64,000 bases of DNA from Nocardia australiensis (lineage in GTDB: Bacteria; Actinomycetota; Actinomycetes; Mycobacteriales; Mycobacteriaceae), in the NCBI RefSeq assembly GCF_020733705.1, contig NZ_JAJFZM010000016.1, forward strand, positions 1 through 64,000. Reading direction: 5' to 3'. Position 1 is the first letter of the stretch; every line of letters begins with the position of its first letter. The position numbers were made by a program, and so were the translations under genes. The notes under the pieces are model-generated. The model was not told the DNA's origin. It ran no database searches and worked only from the letters and a program-made list of their open reading frames with translations. Positions 53,724-63,246 of the stretch are shown here, in pieces.

Positions 53724-54437
53724 TCACCCGCCCGATACCGGAATGCGTTTCTGTAGTTGGCCGGCGAGCTGTTCGGCCGACGCGGGCACGATGTGCACGG
53801 TGTCACCAGCCTTGATCAAATAACGCCCGTCGCCCTGCACATCGATCCAGGTGTAGTGGATCGGCGCAGGCGGGTCCGGCCGGTCCAGCCGTGGCTCGAT
53901 TCGAATGTGTCCGTCGGCAGTGTGCGGTTTCAGCAGCAGCCTGCGGATCGGCGGTGCGGTGGGTTGGGGCGCGACCACGGTCTCCTGGTCGCGGATCGCG
54001 TCAGCGGGCGCCGCCCGCGCCGGTTCCCTCCCGGCTGGTGTGTTGGGCAAGAGCGCGGCTATCCGGGCGCCGAGCTTGTTGCTGTGCCCGATGGACAGCC
54101 GCACCCGGCCGCCGAACTCCGGGCTGGTGCCCGGCTCCTGCATGGCGAGTACCGCACGGTCGAAGATCGCGCCGGCCAGCAGCCTGATCTCGCTACCGGG
54201 CGTATGCGTGCCGCCGATCGCGACGATCCGGGTGTGCGGTTGCGCGAGGATGCGCAGGCACGCCGACAGGTCCGGGTCGCCACCCGGTGGTAGCCGTTCG
54301 TTCAGCCCGATGCGCAATGTGCTGGCCTCGTGCTCGGTGCGCGGTGTTTCCAGGATTTGGATGGGATATGGATGGCGATCTACCTGGGTTTCGCGCCAAA
54401 CATGCGCGAACTCGTCCGGGGTGAAGGTCCAACCCAT
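53724..54437 (-). CDS. EspG-family ESX secretion chaperone
   Basis: A 237-aa EspG-like protein (start MGWTFTPDEFAHVWRETQVDRHPYPIQI; core RIVAIGGTHTPGSEIRLLAGAIFDRAVLAMQEPG; C-terminal RYLIKAGDTVHIVPASAEQLAGQLQKRIP). EspG proteins hold PE/PPE pairs in a soluble state for type VII export. It is 84 bp upstream of the small partner and PPE-like genes on the same strand, so the three form a chaperone-substrate unit. No ESX ATPase or membrane genes are in the window. Confidence 0.88.
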   Translation of the reverse strand: MGWTFTPDEFAHVWRETQVDRHPYPIQILETPRTEHEASTLRIGLNERLPPGGDPDLSACLRILAQPHTRIVAIGGTHTPGSEIRLLAGAIFDRAVLAMQEPGTSPEFGGRVRLSIGHSNKLGARIAALLPNTPAGREPARAAPADAIRDQETVVAPQPTAPPIRRLLLKPHTADGHIRIEPRLDRPDPPAPIHYTWIDVQGDGRYLIKAGDTVHIVPASAEQLAGQLQKRIPVSGG

Positions 54438-54680
54438 GCCGAATCACATCCTCACCGAACCCACCGAAACTCCCAGGAGTTTAGCGGCGAGTAGGGGGCT
54501 ACGCCGAATGGCGCGGCACGCGGTGATCAACTCATGATCCTGCATGCCCGCAGGATTGCGGGCTAACGTCAGCATGAAATGTCGGATATATCCAGACAGG
54601 TGCCTTCGGTTTTTTGAGATGCCGTGCGCTGGAGCAGCTTGCTCCGATCGGGTGATCATGGGTGATGGGAGAGATACCAA

Positions 54681-57410
54681 GTGCAGGTACTTGGACCGTG
54701 GACCGACGCAGCGACCATCGCTGCACTGGCCGGCGGCAAAGCGCGCGGGTTGCACAGTCTGCGCAGCGGCGGGTTCCGCGTTCCGGACTGGGCGGTGCTC
54801 GGGGCGGACGTCTTCGAGCAGGTCCTGCATGTGGACGACCTCGCGGGGAGGGTTTCGGATTTCCGGGCGATCGATGAGCTGGACCCGGCCCTCGCGGCTG
54901 CCGCGGCCCTGCGGACCGAGATCGCGACTGTATCGCTACCCGAGCCGATTTCGGTACTGATCGCCGATGCCTACGACCGGCTCGAGGGCGGCCCGATCGC
55001 GGTCCGTTCGTCACTGCTCGCCGAGGACGGCCCCGAACACTCCTATGCGGGACAGTTCGATTCGTTCCTGAACGTCAACGGCCTCGACGCGGTGACCGGC
55101 CGGGTGCGCGAATGCTGGGCTTCGGCCTTCTCGGAGCGGGCGGTCCGCTACGCCTTCGCACACGGTCTGCCTCGGGCCAGTGCCGCTGGCGTGGTGCTGC
55201 AACGGCTCGTGGTCGCGCGCACAAGTGGGGTGATGTTCACGGCGAACCCGATGACCGGTGCGCCCGACGAGCTGGTGATCAGCGCGGTGTATGGGCTCGG
55301 TGAGGGTTTGGTCTCGGGCGCGGTGGACGCGGATTCGGTGATCGTCGACAAAAGTTCCGGTGCGGTGCTGGAAACGATTGTCGGGGACAAGGACCGCTGC
55401 TACGCGCCGGCGGGTGATCAGGGCTGCGTCGTGTCGGAGGTCGATCCGGCCCGGCGCGACGTCACCGCGTTGTCGGATAGCGAGTTGCTGGAAGTGGTCG
55501 AGCTGGGCCGCAAGCTGGAGGCGAGTCTCGGTGCGCCCCAGGATATCGAGTGGGCGATCGATGACGACGGAATCTGGTTGTTGCAGGCGCGGCCGATCAC
55601 GACCGCGCTGCGCGGCGACGCCGCGGGTCCGGGCGCGCTCATTCGCGGTGCGGGTGAGGCGCTCGCCGCCGATGAGACCCGAATCTGGGATAACTCCAAC
55701 ATCATCGAGAGCTTCAGCGGCATCACCTCGCCGCTGACCTTCACCACTGCGGCCGATATCTACGGCCGTGTCTATCGCGGGTACGCGAAATCGCTGCGGG
55801 TGCCGCCCGAACAATTGGCCCAGACCGACCGGTGGACTCCGGTGCTGCTCGGCTACTTCCACGGCCGGGTCTATTACAACCTGCTGCACTGGTATCGGAT
55901 GGTCGGCATCGCGCCGGGCTACCCGTTGAACCGGAAGGTGCTCGAGGCCGCGCTCGGTGTCGACGAGCCGCTGGCCGACGAGGTCGCGAAGACCTTGCGC
56001 CCATTCGCTTTTCGGACCCAGTTCGCGCGCCTGCGGTCGCGGGCGGTCACCACAGTGACCTACGTGCGCCGGTTGTTCGGCATCGATGACATGGTCGAGC
56101 AGTTCATGACCGATTTCTATCGCGTCTACGACGAATACGACGCCATCGACTACACCACGCTGTCGGGTGAGCGGGCCTATAAGTCCTATCGCACGGTGGA
56201 CCGGGATCTGGTCGAACGCTGGGGACCGCTGATGGTGCTCGACGCGATCCTGTTGACCTGCACCGGATTGATGTATGTGCTGACGAAGCTGCTGCTGCCC
56301 AAAGCGCCGGAGTGGTTCCTGTACGCGGTTGTCGGGCCGGGCGCGGATGTCGAATCGGCCGAGCCCGCCCGCGCGATGACCGAGCTCGCGGCCTTTGTGC
56401 GGACCGACCCGGAACTGGTGTCGCTGGTCAATTCGACTCCGCCGGAACAGATCTATCCGCTGCTGCGGGAACCCGATCGGGCTGAACTCCTCGCACGCGT
56501 CGATTCCTATATTGATCGGTATGGATACCGCAGCCTGGACGAATTGAAATTGGAAACGCCGGACCTGCGCGAGGATCCGGCGAGCCTGTTCGTCATGCTG
56601 CGCAGCGCGATCGGACGGGTCGGCGATACCGGCGCCTCGACCAGTCGCGGGATCGAGGCCGATGAATACCTCGACGCGCATTTGCACGGGTTCCGGCGGC
56701 GGATCTATGAACGTATGCGCGGCAAGGTATCTCGTTGTGCAGCGCACCGGGAACGGCTGCGTTTCTGCCGGACCAGGGCCTTCGGCATGGTGAAGCGAAT
56801 GATCCGGGTGATGGGCCGGGATCTGGTCGCCCGCGAGGTCATCGACGAATTCGGTGACGTCTTCTTCTTGACGGTGCAGGAACTGCGCGGCTGCTACGAG
56901 GGTGCCGACGCCGATAGCCTTCGCGATCTGGTCGCCGCGCGTAAAGCGCAGCGCGCCCGCGACAGCGAACTTGTCGCGCCCGCGCGCTTCGTCACCTCGG
57001 GTCCGGCCTTCGGGCGGGCCGAGCTGGCCGGTCAGGGGTGGGTGCCGGTGACCGACACCCCGGCCGCGACCGTGGGAACGGTGCTGGCCGGGACGCCGTC
57101 GGCATCGGGGATAGTCGAGGGCACGGCGGTGGTGGTCGACGAGCCACGCGACGTCGCCGGCGGGATTCTGGTGGCCTACCGCACCGACCCCGGGTGGGTG
57201 GCCGCGCTGCCCTCGGCCTCGGCGCTGGTGATCGAACGCGGCAGCCCGCTCACCCATGTCGCGATTGTGGCCAGGGAGTTGGGGGTGCCGACAGTGGTCC
57301 AGGTCAAGGACCTCACGAAAAAGATACGGTCCGGTATGCGAATCAGGGTCGATGGAACCAACGGAGCGGTTACTGTGCTGTCCGAAGGAGGGGCCCGCCA
57401 TGAAGCCTGA
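54681..57410 (+). CDS. PEP-synthase/rifampin-phosphotransferase-like enzyme of the AfsA operon
   Basis: A 909-aa protein. The N-terminal ATP-grasp (PPDK-N) domain, about 5-310, has LAGGKARGLHSLRSGGFRVPDWAVL, PIAVRSSLLAEDGPEHSYAGQF, TANPMTGAPDELVISAVYGLGEGLVSG and IEWAIDDDGIWLLQARPI. A long middle part (about 325-790) is unlike the PEP barrel. The C-terminal swivelling domain has phospho-His859 in ERGSPLTHVAIVARELGVPTVV. The order matches dikinase-type phosphotransferases such as Rph: ATP charges the His, which hands phosphate to a small molecule. GTG follows GGGAGAG. It overlaps the next gene by 11 bp. Confidence 0.88.
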   Translation: MQVLGPWTDAATIAALAGGKARGLHSLRSGGFRVPDWAVLGADVFEQVLHVDDLAGRVSDFRAIDELDPALAAAAALRTEIATVSLPEPISVLIADAYDRLEGGPIAVRSSLLAEDGPEHSYAGQFDSFLNVNGLDAVTGRVRECWASAFSERAVRYAFAHGLPRASAAGVVLQRLVVARTSGVMFTANPMTGAPDELVISAVYGLGEGLVSGAVDADSVIVDKSSGAVLETIVGDKDRCYAPAGDQGCVVSEVDPARRDVTALSDSELLEVVELGRKLEASLGAPQDIEWAIDDDGIWLLQARPITTALRGDAAGPGALIRGAGEALAADETRIWDNSNIIESFSGITSPLTFTTAADIYGRVYRGYAKSLRVPPEQLAQTDRWTPVLLGYFHGRVYYNLLHWYRMVGIAPGYPLNRKVLEAALGVDEPLADEVAKTLRPFAFRTQFARLRSRAVTTVTYVRRLFGIDDMVEQFMTDFYRVYDEYDAIDYTTLSGERAYKSYRTVDRDLVERWGPLMVLDAILLTCTGLMYVLTKLLLPKAPEWFLYAVVGPGADVESAEPARAMTELAAFVRTDPELVSLVNSTPPEQIYPLLREPDRAELLARVDSYIDRYGYRSLDELKLETPDLREDPASLFVMLRSAIGRVGDTGASTSRGIEADEYLDAHLHGFRRRIYERMRGKVSRCAAHRERLRFCRTRAFGMVKRMIRVMGRDLVAREVIDEFGDVFFLTVQELRGCYEGADADSLRDLVAARKAQRARDSELVAPARFVTSGPAFGRAELAGQGWVPVTDTPAATVGTVLAGTPSASGIVEGTAVVVDEPRDVAGGILVAYRTDPGWVAALPSASALVIERGSPLTHVAIVARELGVPTVVQVKDLTKKIRSGMRIRVDGTNGAVTVLSEGGARHEA

Positions 57411-60400
57411 CAAATACGTTGCGGCAGTTCGTAGTTGGCTTATCGATCCGGCCGAGGACGCCGGGATCTACCTGGCCGACGAGGCCGATGGGTGGGACTA
57501 CCGCAGCTACCGCGAACTCGCCGACACCACCTGGTCGATCGCCGCGCTCATGCGCGCGCACGGCCTGGGCGGCGGGGACGGCGCCTGCGTGATCATGCCG
57601 ACCGGATATCCGTGTGCCGCAGCGTTCTACGCCGTGTGGGCCTGCGGCGGCGTCTTCACCCCGGTCGCGCCGCCGATGTTCGGCGACCTCGATCAGATCG
57701 TCGCCCATATCGCCGCGATCCTGGCACAGGCCCGCCCGCGTCTCGTGGTGACCTCGACGGAGTTCGAGCAGCTCGTCCGCCGGGCGGCCATCGAGGCGGG
57801 CCGGACCGACGAGCCCCTGGTTATCGACGCCGCGACACTGGGGCAGCCGCCCGCCGAGCGTGAGTTCGGCGAGCCCGACGAGTGCGCGCTGCTGCAATTC
57901 ACCTCCGGGTCCACCGGCACCCCGCGCGGGGTACGCGTGAGCTGGCGCAACCTGTCCAACAACATCACGATGATCTCGAAGCTAGTGGACTGGCGCGCCG
58001 GCGAGACCATGGTCTCCTGGCTGCCGCTCTATCACGACATGGGCCTGGTCGGCGCGTTCCTGACCACCGTCACCAACCAGGGTGACCTCTATCTGATGCG
58101 GCCCGACCAGTTCGTGCGCGACCCCGCGCGTTGGTTGCGCGCGATGGCCAACGCCCAGCATTCGCCGTCGCCGTCGTTCGCGCTCGGCTATGTGGCACAC
58201 CGGGTTTCGCCCGAGGAGATCGCCGATCTCGATCTGTCGGGATGGCGCACGCTGGCCGTCGGCTCCGAACCCGTCGAGGTGGCCGACTTGCAGTCATTCG
58301 CGAATCTCACCGGCCGGCAAGGATTTTCGACCAAGGCGTACACGCTGGCATATGGCCTGGCCGAGGCAACCCTGATGGTGACCTCCTCGGCGCGCGATCG
58401 TCCGATCACCGCCTTGCGCATCGACAATCCGAATCTGCGCCACGGCGAACGCGTCACCATACTGGACCAACAGCTACTCGACGACACCCATCGGGTCGAG
58501 GGCGCGGGCTGGATCACCGGGCTCGGCTACTCGACGCCGGAGTCGACCGTCATGGTGGTCGACGAGGACGGCCGGGAACTGCCCGACGGCGTGCTCGGCG
58601 AGATGGTGGTGATCGGCGATTCGGTGGCGTTGGGTTACTCGGCGGCCCCGGACGGCTCCGGGGAACCGGCGGCGGGCTCGTCGACGAGGATCACCGACGG
58701 CAGGCTGTATTCCGCCGACGCGGGATTCCGCTATCGCGGCGAGGTTTTCGTGCTCGGCCGGATGGGTTCGAGCCTGAAGGTGCGTGGCCGTTCGGTATTC
58801 ATGGAGGACATCGAGTCGCGCGTCGCCCAGGAAACCGGCATCACCAAGGGCAAGATCGCGGCGGTCGCTATCAGCGAAGCGGGTTCCCAGGGCATCGCAT
58901 TGTTCGTCGAGTCGAAACCGGGCGAATGGATTCCCGAGGCGCGCCGCATTATTCGCGGCGAGCTCGGCCCCGCGCAGACGGTTTCGATCGTGACCGGCCC
59001 ACGCGGAACAATCCGACGCACCTCCAGTGGAAAACCACGCCGCCGGCACATGTGGCAGCTATTGCGCGACGGAGTCCTCGAGGGGGCCGTCGCGCACCAC
59101 GCCGACGGTACGGAACCCGCCGCATCGCCCGCCGTGGCCGGCGAGGACATCCAGCCGGAGGAGGCCGGTGGTTCCAGTGGCGCCGCGGCCGAACGAAATA
59201 TCGCGGGAGAAAGTGGTTTCGGCTGGCCTGCGGACGAGGTGACCCCCGAGCCCGCACTGTCTGCCGAGCGGGTGCGGCAGCTGCTCGATCGGGCCTTGGA
59301 AACCGTTGCCGTACCGGCAGATTCGACGGTGCTGTTCGAAGGGTCGCTGGCCGAGGGGTTCGGCAACGACGGGTCCGACGTGGACTTGCTGGTACTCGCG
59401 CGCGGCGACGAGGAGATGCCGACCCTGCCGACGGTCCTGTTCATAGACGGCCGCCGAGTGGAGGTGCGCACGCGCTCGCGGGCGCAGCTGCGTCGCCAGT
59501 TGGAGCAGGTCGTGGACGCGGTGCGGGTGACCGACCTCGACGAGGATGTGCTCAACCGCTGCCAGCGTTTCCTGCGGGCGACGGTGGTCCGCGGCGGTGC
59601 GGTCGACGTCACCGAATTGCGTTCGCTCATACCGCATTCCGACTTCACAGCGTTGATCGCGCAGTGGTGGACCGGCCGGGCGACCCAGGCATTACGGTTC
59701 ACTGTCGCGCTGCGCGCATTGGGTGCGCATGCGGAGGCGGCGGGATGGGCGCGTGACGGGCTGTTGCAGGCGGTGAAGGGGTGGGTGGCCGGGCGCGGCG
59801 AAAGCTATCTGGAAACCAAGTGGCTGCCCCAACAGCTCGACCGGATCGGCCACGACGAACTCATCGATCGCTATCGCGAGCTGAGCGACCCGAGTTCCTG
59901 GACCGCGAGCGCCTCAACGCCGGCCGTACCACAGGCGAAATGGGAGCAGCTCTGGGAATTGGCCGCCGCGTTGGGTGTCGATGGGGTGGTCGATGATTCG
60001 AATCAGGTCTTGTTCGCGCGTCGAGCCGGCGTAACCACCTGGACCATCGGTGGCCGTGCGCATGTCGTGCGCGATGATCGTGACGTTTTCGTGCTGTCGG
60101 ATGATGCGGCGCGTGCCTGGCGCTCGGTGGTGTTCCGCCATTCGGTGCGCGATGTGCTCGCGCGTGCCGAGCACGACATCGCCACCGAGCTGGCCGAGTT
60201 CATCAGACTCGGTTTCGTCGGATTGCAGTGGCGTGGCGGTGAACCCATCGTGCCCGCATTGGCGATGTGTAAACCGCTCGCGCCATTCACGCTGGTGCCG
60301 AGCGTGACCGCACCCGCTCTCGGGGTTACGGGCGCGGCCCGTGACGACGCCACCGTGACTCTCTCGCCGTTGCCCGCAACCAGATTCACCGAGTGCGCGC

Positions 60401-60945
60401 TGAATGTGGTGTGGTCCAACATCGTTCTGGAGAACGCGCGCGAGGACCTGGCGGGCGCGGTCAAGAACTCGCAGGGCGCGGTCGCCGATATCGCGGCCCA
60501 CCGATTGATCGCCATGGCGGTGCGGGTTGTGCTGTCCGCGTTCGGTATTCACCCGCTGCCCGCCGATGTGGCGCCCGCGGAGACGCTCACGCGTGCGTTG
60601 CCACCACACGCGCCGCGCCGAGATGAACTGCTGGTGGAATTGGCCTCGGCACAGGCGGTCCGCTTCTCCGAGATCATTCGCGCAGGCGGCGACACCGTTG
60701 CCGGTCTCGTGGTCCTCGATGATTTCGTCGCGCTGGTGCGTTCGCTCGCCGGTGGCGCGGAACCCGGGGCAGCGTTCCCGGCCTCATTCGACTCGCGTGA
60801 CCAATGGCGGCGAACCCTGGCCATCGGCTATGACTGGCTGCGCCTGGCCGGGTACCTGAATACCGATCTGCCCCTCGACGAGGCCCGCGACCTGCTGGCC
60901 TCCGGTGGTAACCAACCCCATCTATCCGGAGGTGAGCCCGCGTGA
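57400..60945 (+). CDS. Fused acyl-AMP ligase, nucleotidyltransferase and PqqD-like multidomain protein
   Basis: An 1181-aa protein. Residues 1-550 are an adenylate-forming, FAAL-like ligase: LLQFTSGSTGTPRGV at about 165-180, YHDMGLVG, YGLAEATL at 318, and the C-terminal GRMGSSLKVRGRSVFMEDIE. After a Pro/Glu linker, a polymerase-beta-type nucleotidyltransferase has G648-S649, Asp660/Asp662 (SDVDLLV) and Glu688 (RRVEVRTR), then a helical region (720-860). Around 865-950 lies a PqqD-like winged helix (VFVLSDDAARAWRSVV). A last helical domain (about 980-1160) is unrecognised. AAGGAGG precedes ATG 57400. I infer loading of an acyl chain onto the next-encoded ACP and a nucleotidyl transfer. Confidence 0.85.
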   Translation: MKPDKYVAAVRSWLIDPAEDAGIYLADEADGWDYRSYRELADTTWSIAALMRAHGLGGGDGACVIMPTGYPCAAAFYAVWACGGVFTPVAPPMFGDLDQIVAHIAAILAQARPRLVVTSTEFEQLVRRAAIEAGRTDEPLVIDAATLGQPPAEREFGEPDECALLQFTSGSTGTPRGVRVSWRNLSNNITMISKLVDWRAGETMVSWLPLYHDMGLVGAFLTTVTNQGDLYLMRPDQFVRDPARWLRAMANAQHSPSPSFALGYVAHRVSPEEIADLDLSGWRTLAVGSEPVEVADLQSFANLTGRQGFSTKAYTLAYGLAEATLMVTSSARDRPITALRIDNPNLRHGERVTILDQQLLDDTHRVEGAGWITGLGYSTPESTVMVVDEDGRELPDGVLGEMVVIGDSVALGYSAAPDGSGEPAAGSSTRITDGRLYSADAGFRYRGEVFVLGRMGSSLKVRGRSVFMEDIESRVAQETGITKGKIAAVAISEAGSQGIALFVESKPGEWIPEARRIIRGELGPAQTVSIVTGPRGTIRRTSSGKPRRRHMWQLLRDGVLEGAVAHHADGTEPAASPAVAGEDIQPEEAGGSSGAAAERNIAGESGFGWPADEVTPEPALSAERVRQLLDRALETVAVPADSTVLFEGSLAEGFGNDGSDVDLLVLARGDEEMPTLPTVLFIDGRRVEVRTRSRAQLRRQLEQVVDAVRVTDLDEDVLNRCQRFLRATVVRGGAVDVTELRSLIPHSDFTALIAQWWTGRATQALRFTVALRALGAHAEAAGWARDGLLQAVKGWVAGRGESYLETKWLPQQLDRIGHDELIDRYRELSDPSSWTASASTPAVPQAKWEQLWELAAALGVDGVVDDSNQVLFARRAGVTTWTIGGRAHVVRDDRDVFVLSDDAARAWRSVVFRHSVRDVLARAEHDIATELAEFIRLGFVGLQWRGGEPIVPALAMCKPLAPFTLVPSVTAPALGVTGAARDDATVTLSPLPATRFTECALNVVWSNIVLENAREDLAGAVKNSQGAVADIAAHRLIAMAVRVVLSAFGIHPLPADVAPAETLTRALPPHAPRRDELLVELASAQAVRFSEIIRAGGDTVAGLVVLDDFVALVRSLAGGAEPGAAFPASFDSRDQWRRTLAIGYDWLRLAGYLNTDLPLDEARDLLASGGNQPHLSGGEPA

Positions 60946-61208
60946 GCGCCGCAGCCAACACCGTTATCGCCGACAAAGTCCGTCGCCTGGTTCTCGCGAT
61001 GGCGCCGCAGTCGGCTCCCGCCGAGGATGACAAGCGCCTGATCGAGGACCTCGGCTTCGACTCGCTGCGCCTGATGGAACTCACCGTCGTGCTGGAACGC
61101 TCCTTCGAGCTGCCACGCTACCGTCCGGAGCAGTTGGTCGGTGTCCGGCGCGTCGGTGAAGTAATAACGCTGGTCTCGGGATCGCTTGCCGCGGACGGTA
61201 AGTCATGA
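60942..61208 (+). CDS. Acyl carrier protein
   Basis: An 88-aa carrier protein with the phosphopantetheine site DLGFDSLRLMEL (Ser41) and typical four-helix pattern. Its GTG overlaps the ligase stop as GTGA and its end overlaps the reductase start as ATGA. In this operon it should receive the acyl chain from the ligase and present it to the reductase and AfsA-type enzyme. Confidence 0.93.
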   Translation: MSAAANTVIADKVRRLVLAMAPQSAPAEDDKRLIEDLGFDSLRLMELTVVLERSFELPRYRPEQLVGVRRVGEVITLVSGSLAADGKS

Positions 61209-62296
61209 GTGAACGCGATACGGTGCTGGTGACCGGCGCGACCGGATTGGTCGGTGCCGAGGTCGTCGCGCGCCTGGCCGCCGCGGGCCGCCCCGTTGCC
61301 GCGGTACTGCACAGCAATTCGAGCATCGTTCGCAATGACGGCACGGTGCTGGAGGCCGGCGCGCCGGTTGCGGGCGATATCCGGGCACACGGTTTCGGTC
61401 TCTCCGAGCGTGACACCGCGGATCTGGCCGAACGCGTCGGTGTGGTGGTGCACTGCGCGGCGACCACCGCGTTCGACGCCTCGGTCGCCGAGTACGAAGA
61501 GCTGAATGTGCGTGGCACCGCCAACGCGATCGCGCTGGCTCGCGGGTGGGATGTACCGCTGGTGCATGTCAGTACCGCCTACGTGTGCGGAATGCGTGGC
61601 GGGGCGATCGCCGAGGACGACCTCGAAGCGGGACAGACCTTTGGAAACGGCTACGAGGACAGTAAGTTTCGTGCCGAACAATTGGTGCGCCTGGCAGGCG
61701 AGCAGGGTCTGCGCTGGGCGATCGTGCGCCCGGGCATCGTGACCGGCGCGACGGACACGGGCGCGATCCGCGAATACAAGAACCTGTACACCGTCGTGAA
61801 ACTGATGGTCGAGGGCAAACTCCGGTCGCTACCCGGCCGCTACGGCGCGACACTCGCGCTGGCGCCGGTCGACCACGTCGCCGACGTAATCTCCGCAGCG
61901 GTACTGGATTTCGATTCCGCGCACGGTCGCACCATGCATGCGGTCGGCCGGGACACGCTGTCACTGCGCGAGGTGTCCGACGTGCTGGCCGAGTATCCCT
62001 CCTTCGAGGTGGCTACCTTCGTGCCTGCCGCAACCTTCGCCGAGGAAGACCTGGAGCCGATCGAGCGCGAGTACTACCGTCGCATCGGTTCGCTCTACAC
62101 CAACTATTTCCAGCGGCGCCTGAGCTTCGACACCCACCATGCCGACGTGCTCCTCGGCGAACCGGCACCGCCCAGCGGCAAGGACTATTTACGCTTGTTA
62201 CTGGACTTCTGCCTGGAATCGGGCTACCTGGGTGTACCGCTGCCTTCGATCGAAGATGTACTGGCGGGCAATGACTTCGGCGGGGTGCGACGATGA
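61205..62296 (+). CDS. NAD(P)-dependent SDR, thioester-reductase/extended type
   Basis: A 363-aa extended short-chain dehydrogenase. The Rossmann motif VTGATGLVGAEV is at residues 9-20, NVRGTANAIALA follows, and the catalytic Tyr150-xxx-Lys154 is in YEDSK, with a following VRPGIVTG. The style (YEDSK, VSTAYVCG) resembles thioester-reductase domains of non-ribosomal systems. It may reduce the acyl-ACP or a keto/butenolide intermediate. It overlaps both neighbours by four bases. Confidence 0.88.
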   Translation: MSERDTVLVTGATGLVGAEVVARLAAAGRPVAAVLHSNSSIVRNDGTVLEAGAPVAGDIRAHGFGLSERDTADLAERVGVVVHCAATTAFDASVAEYEELNVRGTANAIALARGWDVPLVHVSTAYVCGMRGGAIAEDDLEAGQTFGNGYEDSKFRAEQLVRLAGEQGLRWAIVRPGIVTGATDTGAIREYKNLYTVVKLMVEGKLRSLPGRYGATLALAPVDHVADVISAAVLDFDSAHGRTMHAVGRDTLSLREVSDVLAEYPSFEVATFVPAATFAEEDLEPIEREYYRRIGSLYTNYFQRRLSFDTHHADVLLGEPAPPSGKDYLRLLLDFCLESGYLGVPLPSIEDVLAGNDFGGVRR

Positions 62297-63246
62297 GCGA
62301 AGCGAACAACTCGGCGGGGGAGCCATTGCGGGAGTTGTTGACCGCCATGACGCCCTCGACCGGCAAGATCGATGCCTATGCCGACGATACCTATCTCCAG
62401 GAAACCGTCGACCAGCTCGATCGACTCGGTCTCGACGCCACGAAGTTCGCGGCCGGGCACTCGCTGCTGTTGCTCAAGCCGGACGCCATCGTCGCGCGCG
62501 CGGTCGAACCGACCTTGAATTGGCTCGCGGACAATGGCTTTCGAGTAGTCGGTGCCTATCGCGTACCGGTGGACCGGCATTTGGCGAGGGCGCTGTGGTA
62601 CTTCGCCTGGAACATCGCCTCACCCGAACGCCGCCGCCTCGCCGACCTACTTGTCGGCATCTCCGACGTGCTGGTCCTAGTGGTGCGGGGCCTTCCGGGC
62701 GACGACGATCGCGATCTGCCCACCTCGGTCCGGCTCACCGAGGCGAAGGGCGCCACCGATCCACGTAAGCGAAGGCCGGGCGAGCTCCGATACCTACTCG
62801 GTCGCCACAACTATCTGCTGAACCTGGTGCATTCGCCGGACGACCCCGCCGATGTACTGCGGGAGCTGGCCATCTACTTCGATGAGCGGCGCCGGGCGAC
62901 GGTGCTCGAGCGAGCGAGTGCGGGTGCGGACCGCGCGGCCGACGCGATCGCGATCGCGAACGACCTCTACTCCCGCAGCCCGGCACGCAGTTTCGACCGG
63001 ACGGACGCACTCGAACGACTACTGCGGGATCTGGCGCGCGGTGGTTTCCCGGTGCCGCCCGAGCTCGACCTCGACACCGACGCGGGATGCGCGCAATTGC
63101 TGCATTCGGCATGGACCGAGGGCAAGGAGCTGGACCCGTGGTCGGTGATCGTGCTCGGGTCCTATGTACTGCCCATGCGGACCGGTACACAGCCGCAGAT
63201 GCTGCGGCCCGTGTCCGCGCGAGAATGGTTGGAGGCTCGACCGTGA
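62293..63246 (+). CDS. Nucleoside-diphosphate-kinase-like protein of the AfsA operon
   Basis: A 317-aa protein. Residues about 55-200 follow the NDK fold (HSLLLLKPDAIVARAVEPTLNWLADNGFRVVGAYRVP, GATDPRKRRPGELRYLLGRHNYLLNLVHSPDDPADVLRELAIYF). Lys62 of the KPD motif and His180 in NLVHSPDD align with the catalytic Lys and phospho-His of NDK; PGSIRG of true NDK is replaced by PGELRY. N- and C-terminal extensions are unknown. It could pass phosphate via His to a non-nucleotide. ATGA and GTGA overlaps couple it to both neighbours. Confidence 0.85.
   Translation: MSEANNSAGEPLRELLTAMTPSTGKIDAYADDTYLQETVDQLDRLGLDATKFAAGHSLLLLKPDAIVARAVEPTLNWLADNGFRVVGAYRVPVDRHLARALWYFAWNIASPERRRLADLLVGISDVLVLVVRGLPGDDDRDLPTSVRLTEAKGATDPRKRRPGELRYLLGRHNYLLNLVHSPDDPADVLRELAIYFDERRRATVLERASAGADRAADAIAIANDLYSRSPARSFDRTDALERLLRDLARGGFPVPPELDLDTDAGCAQLLHSAWTEGKELDPWSVIVLGSYVLPMRTGTQPQMLRPVSAREWLEARP

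Noticed and set aside
55011..57413. 800-aa minus-strand frame opposite the PEP-synthase-like gene
   Set aside because: Antisense shadow rich in Arg, Gly and His; the plus-strand domains are convincing.
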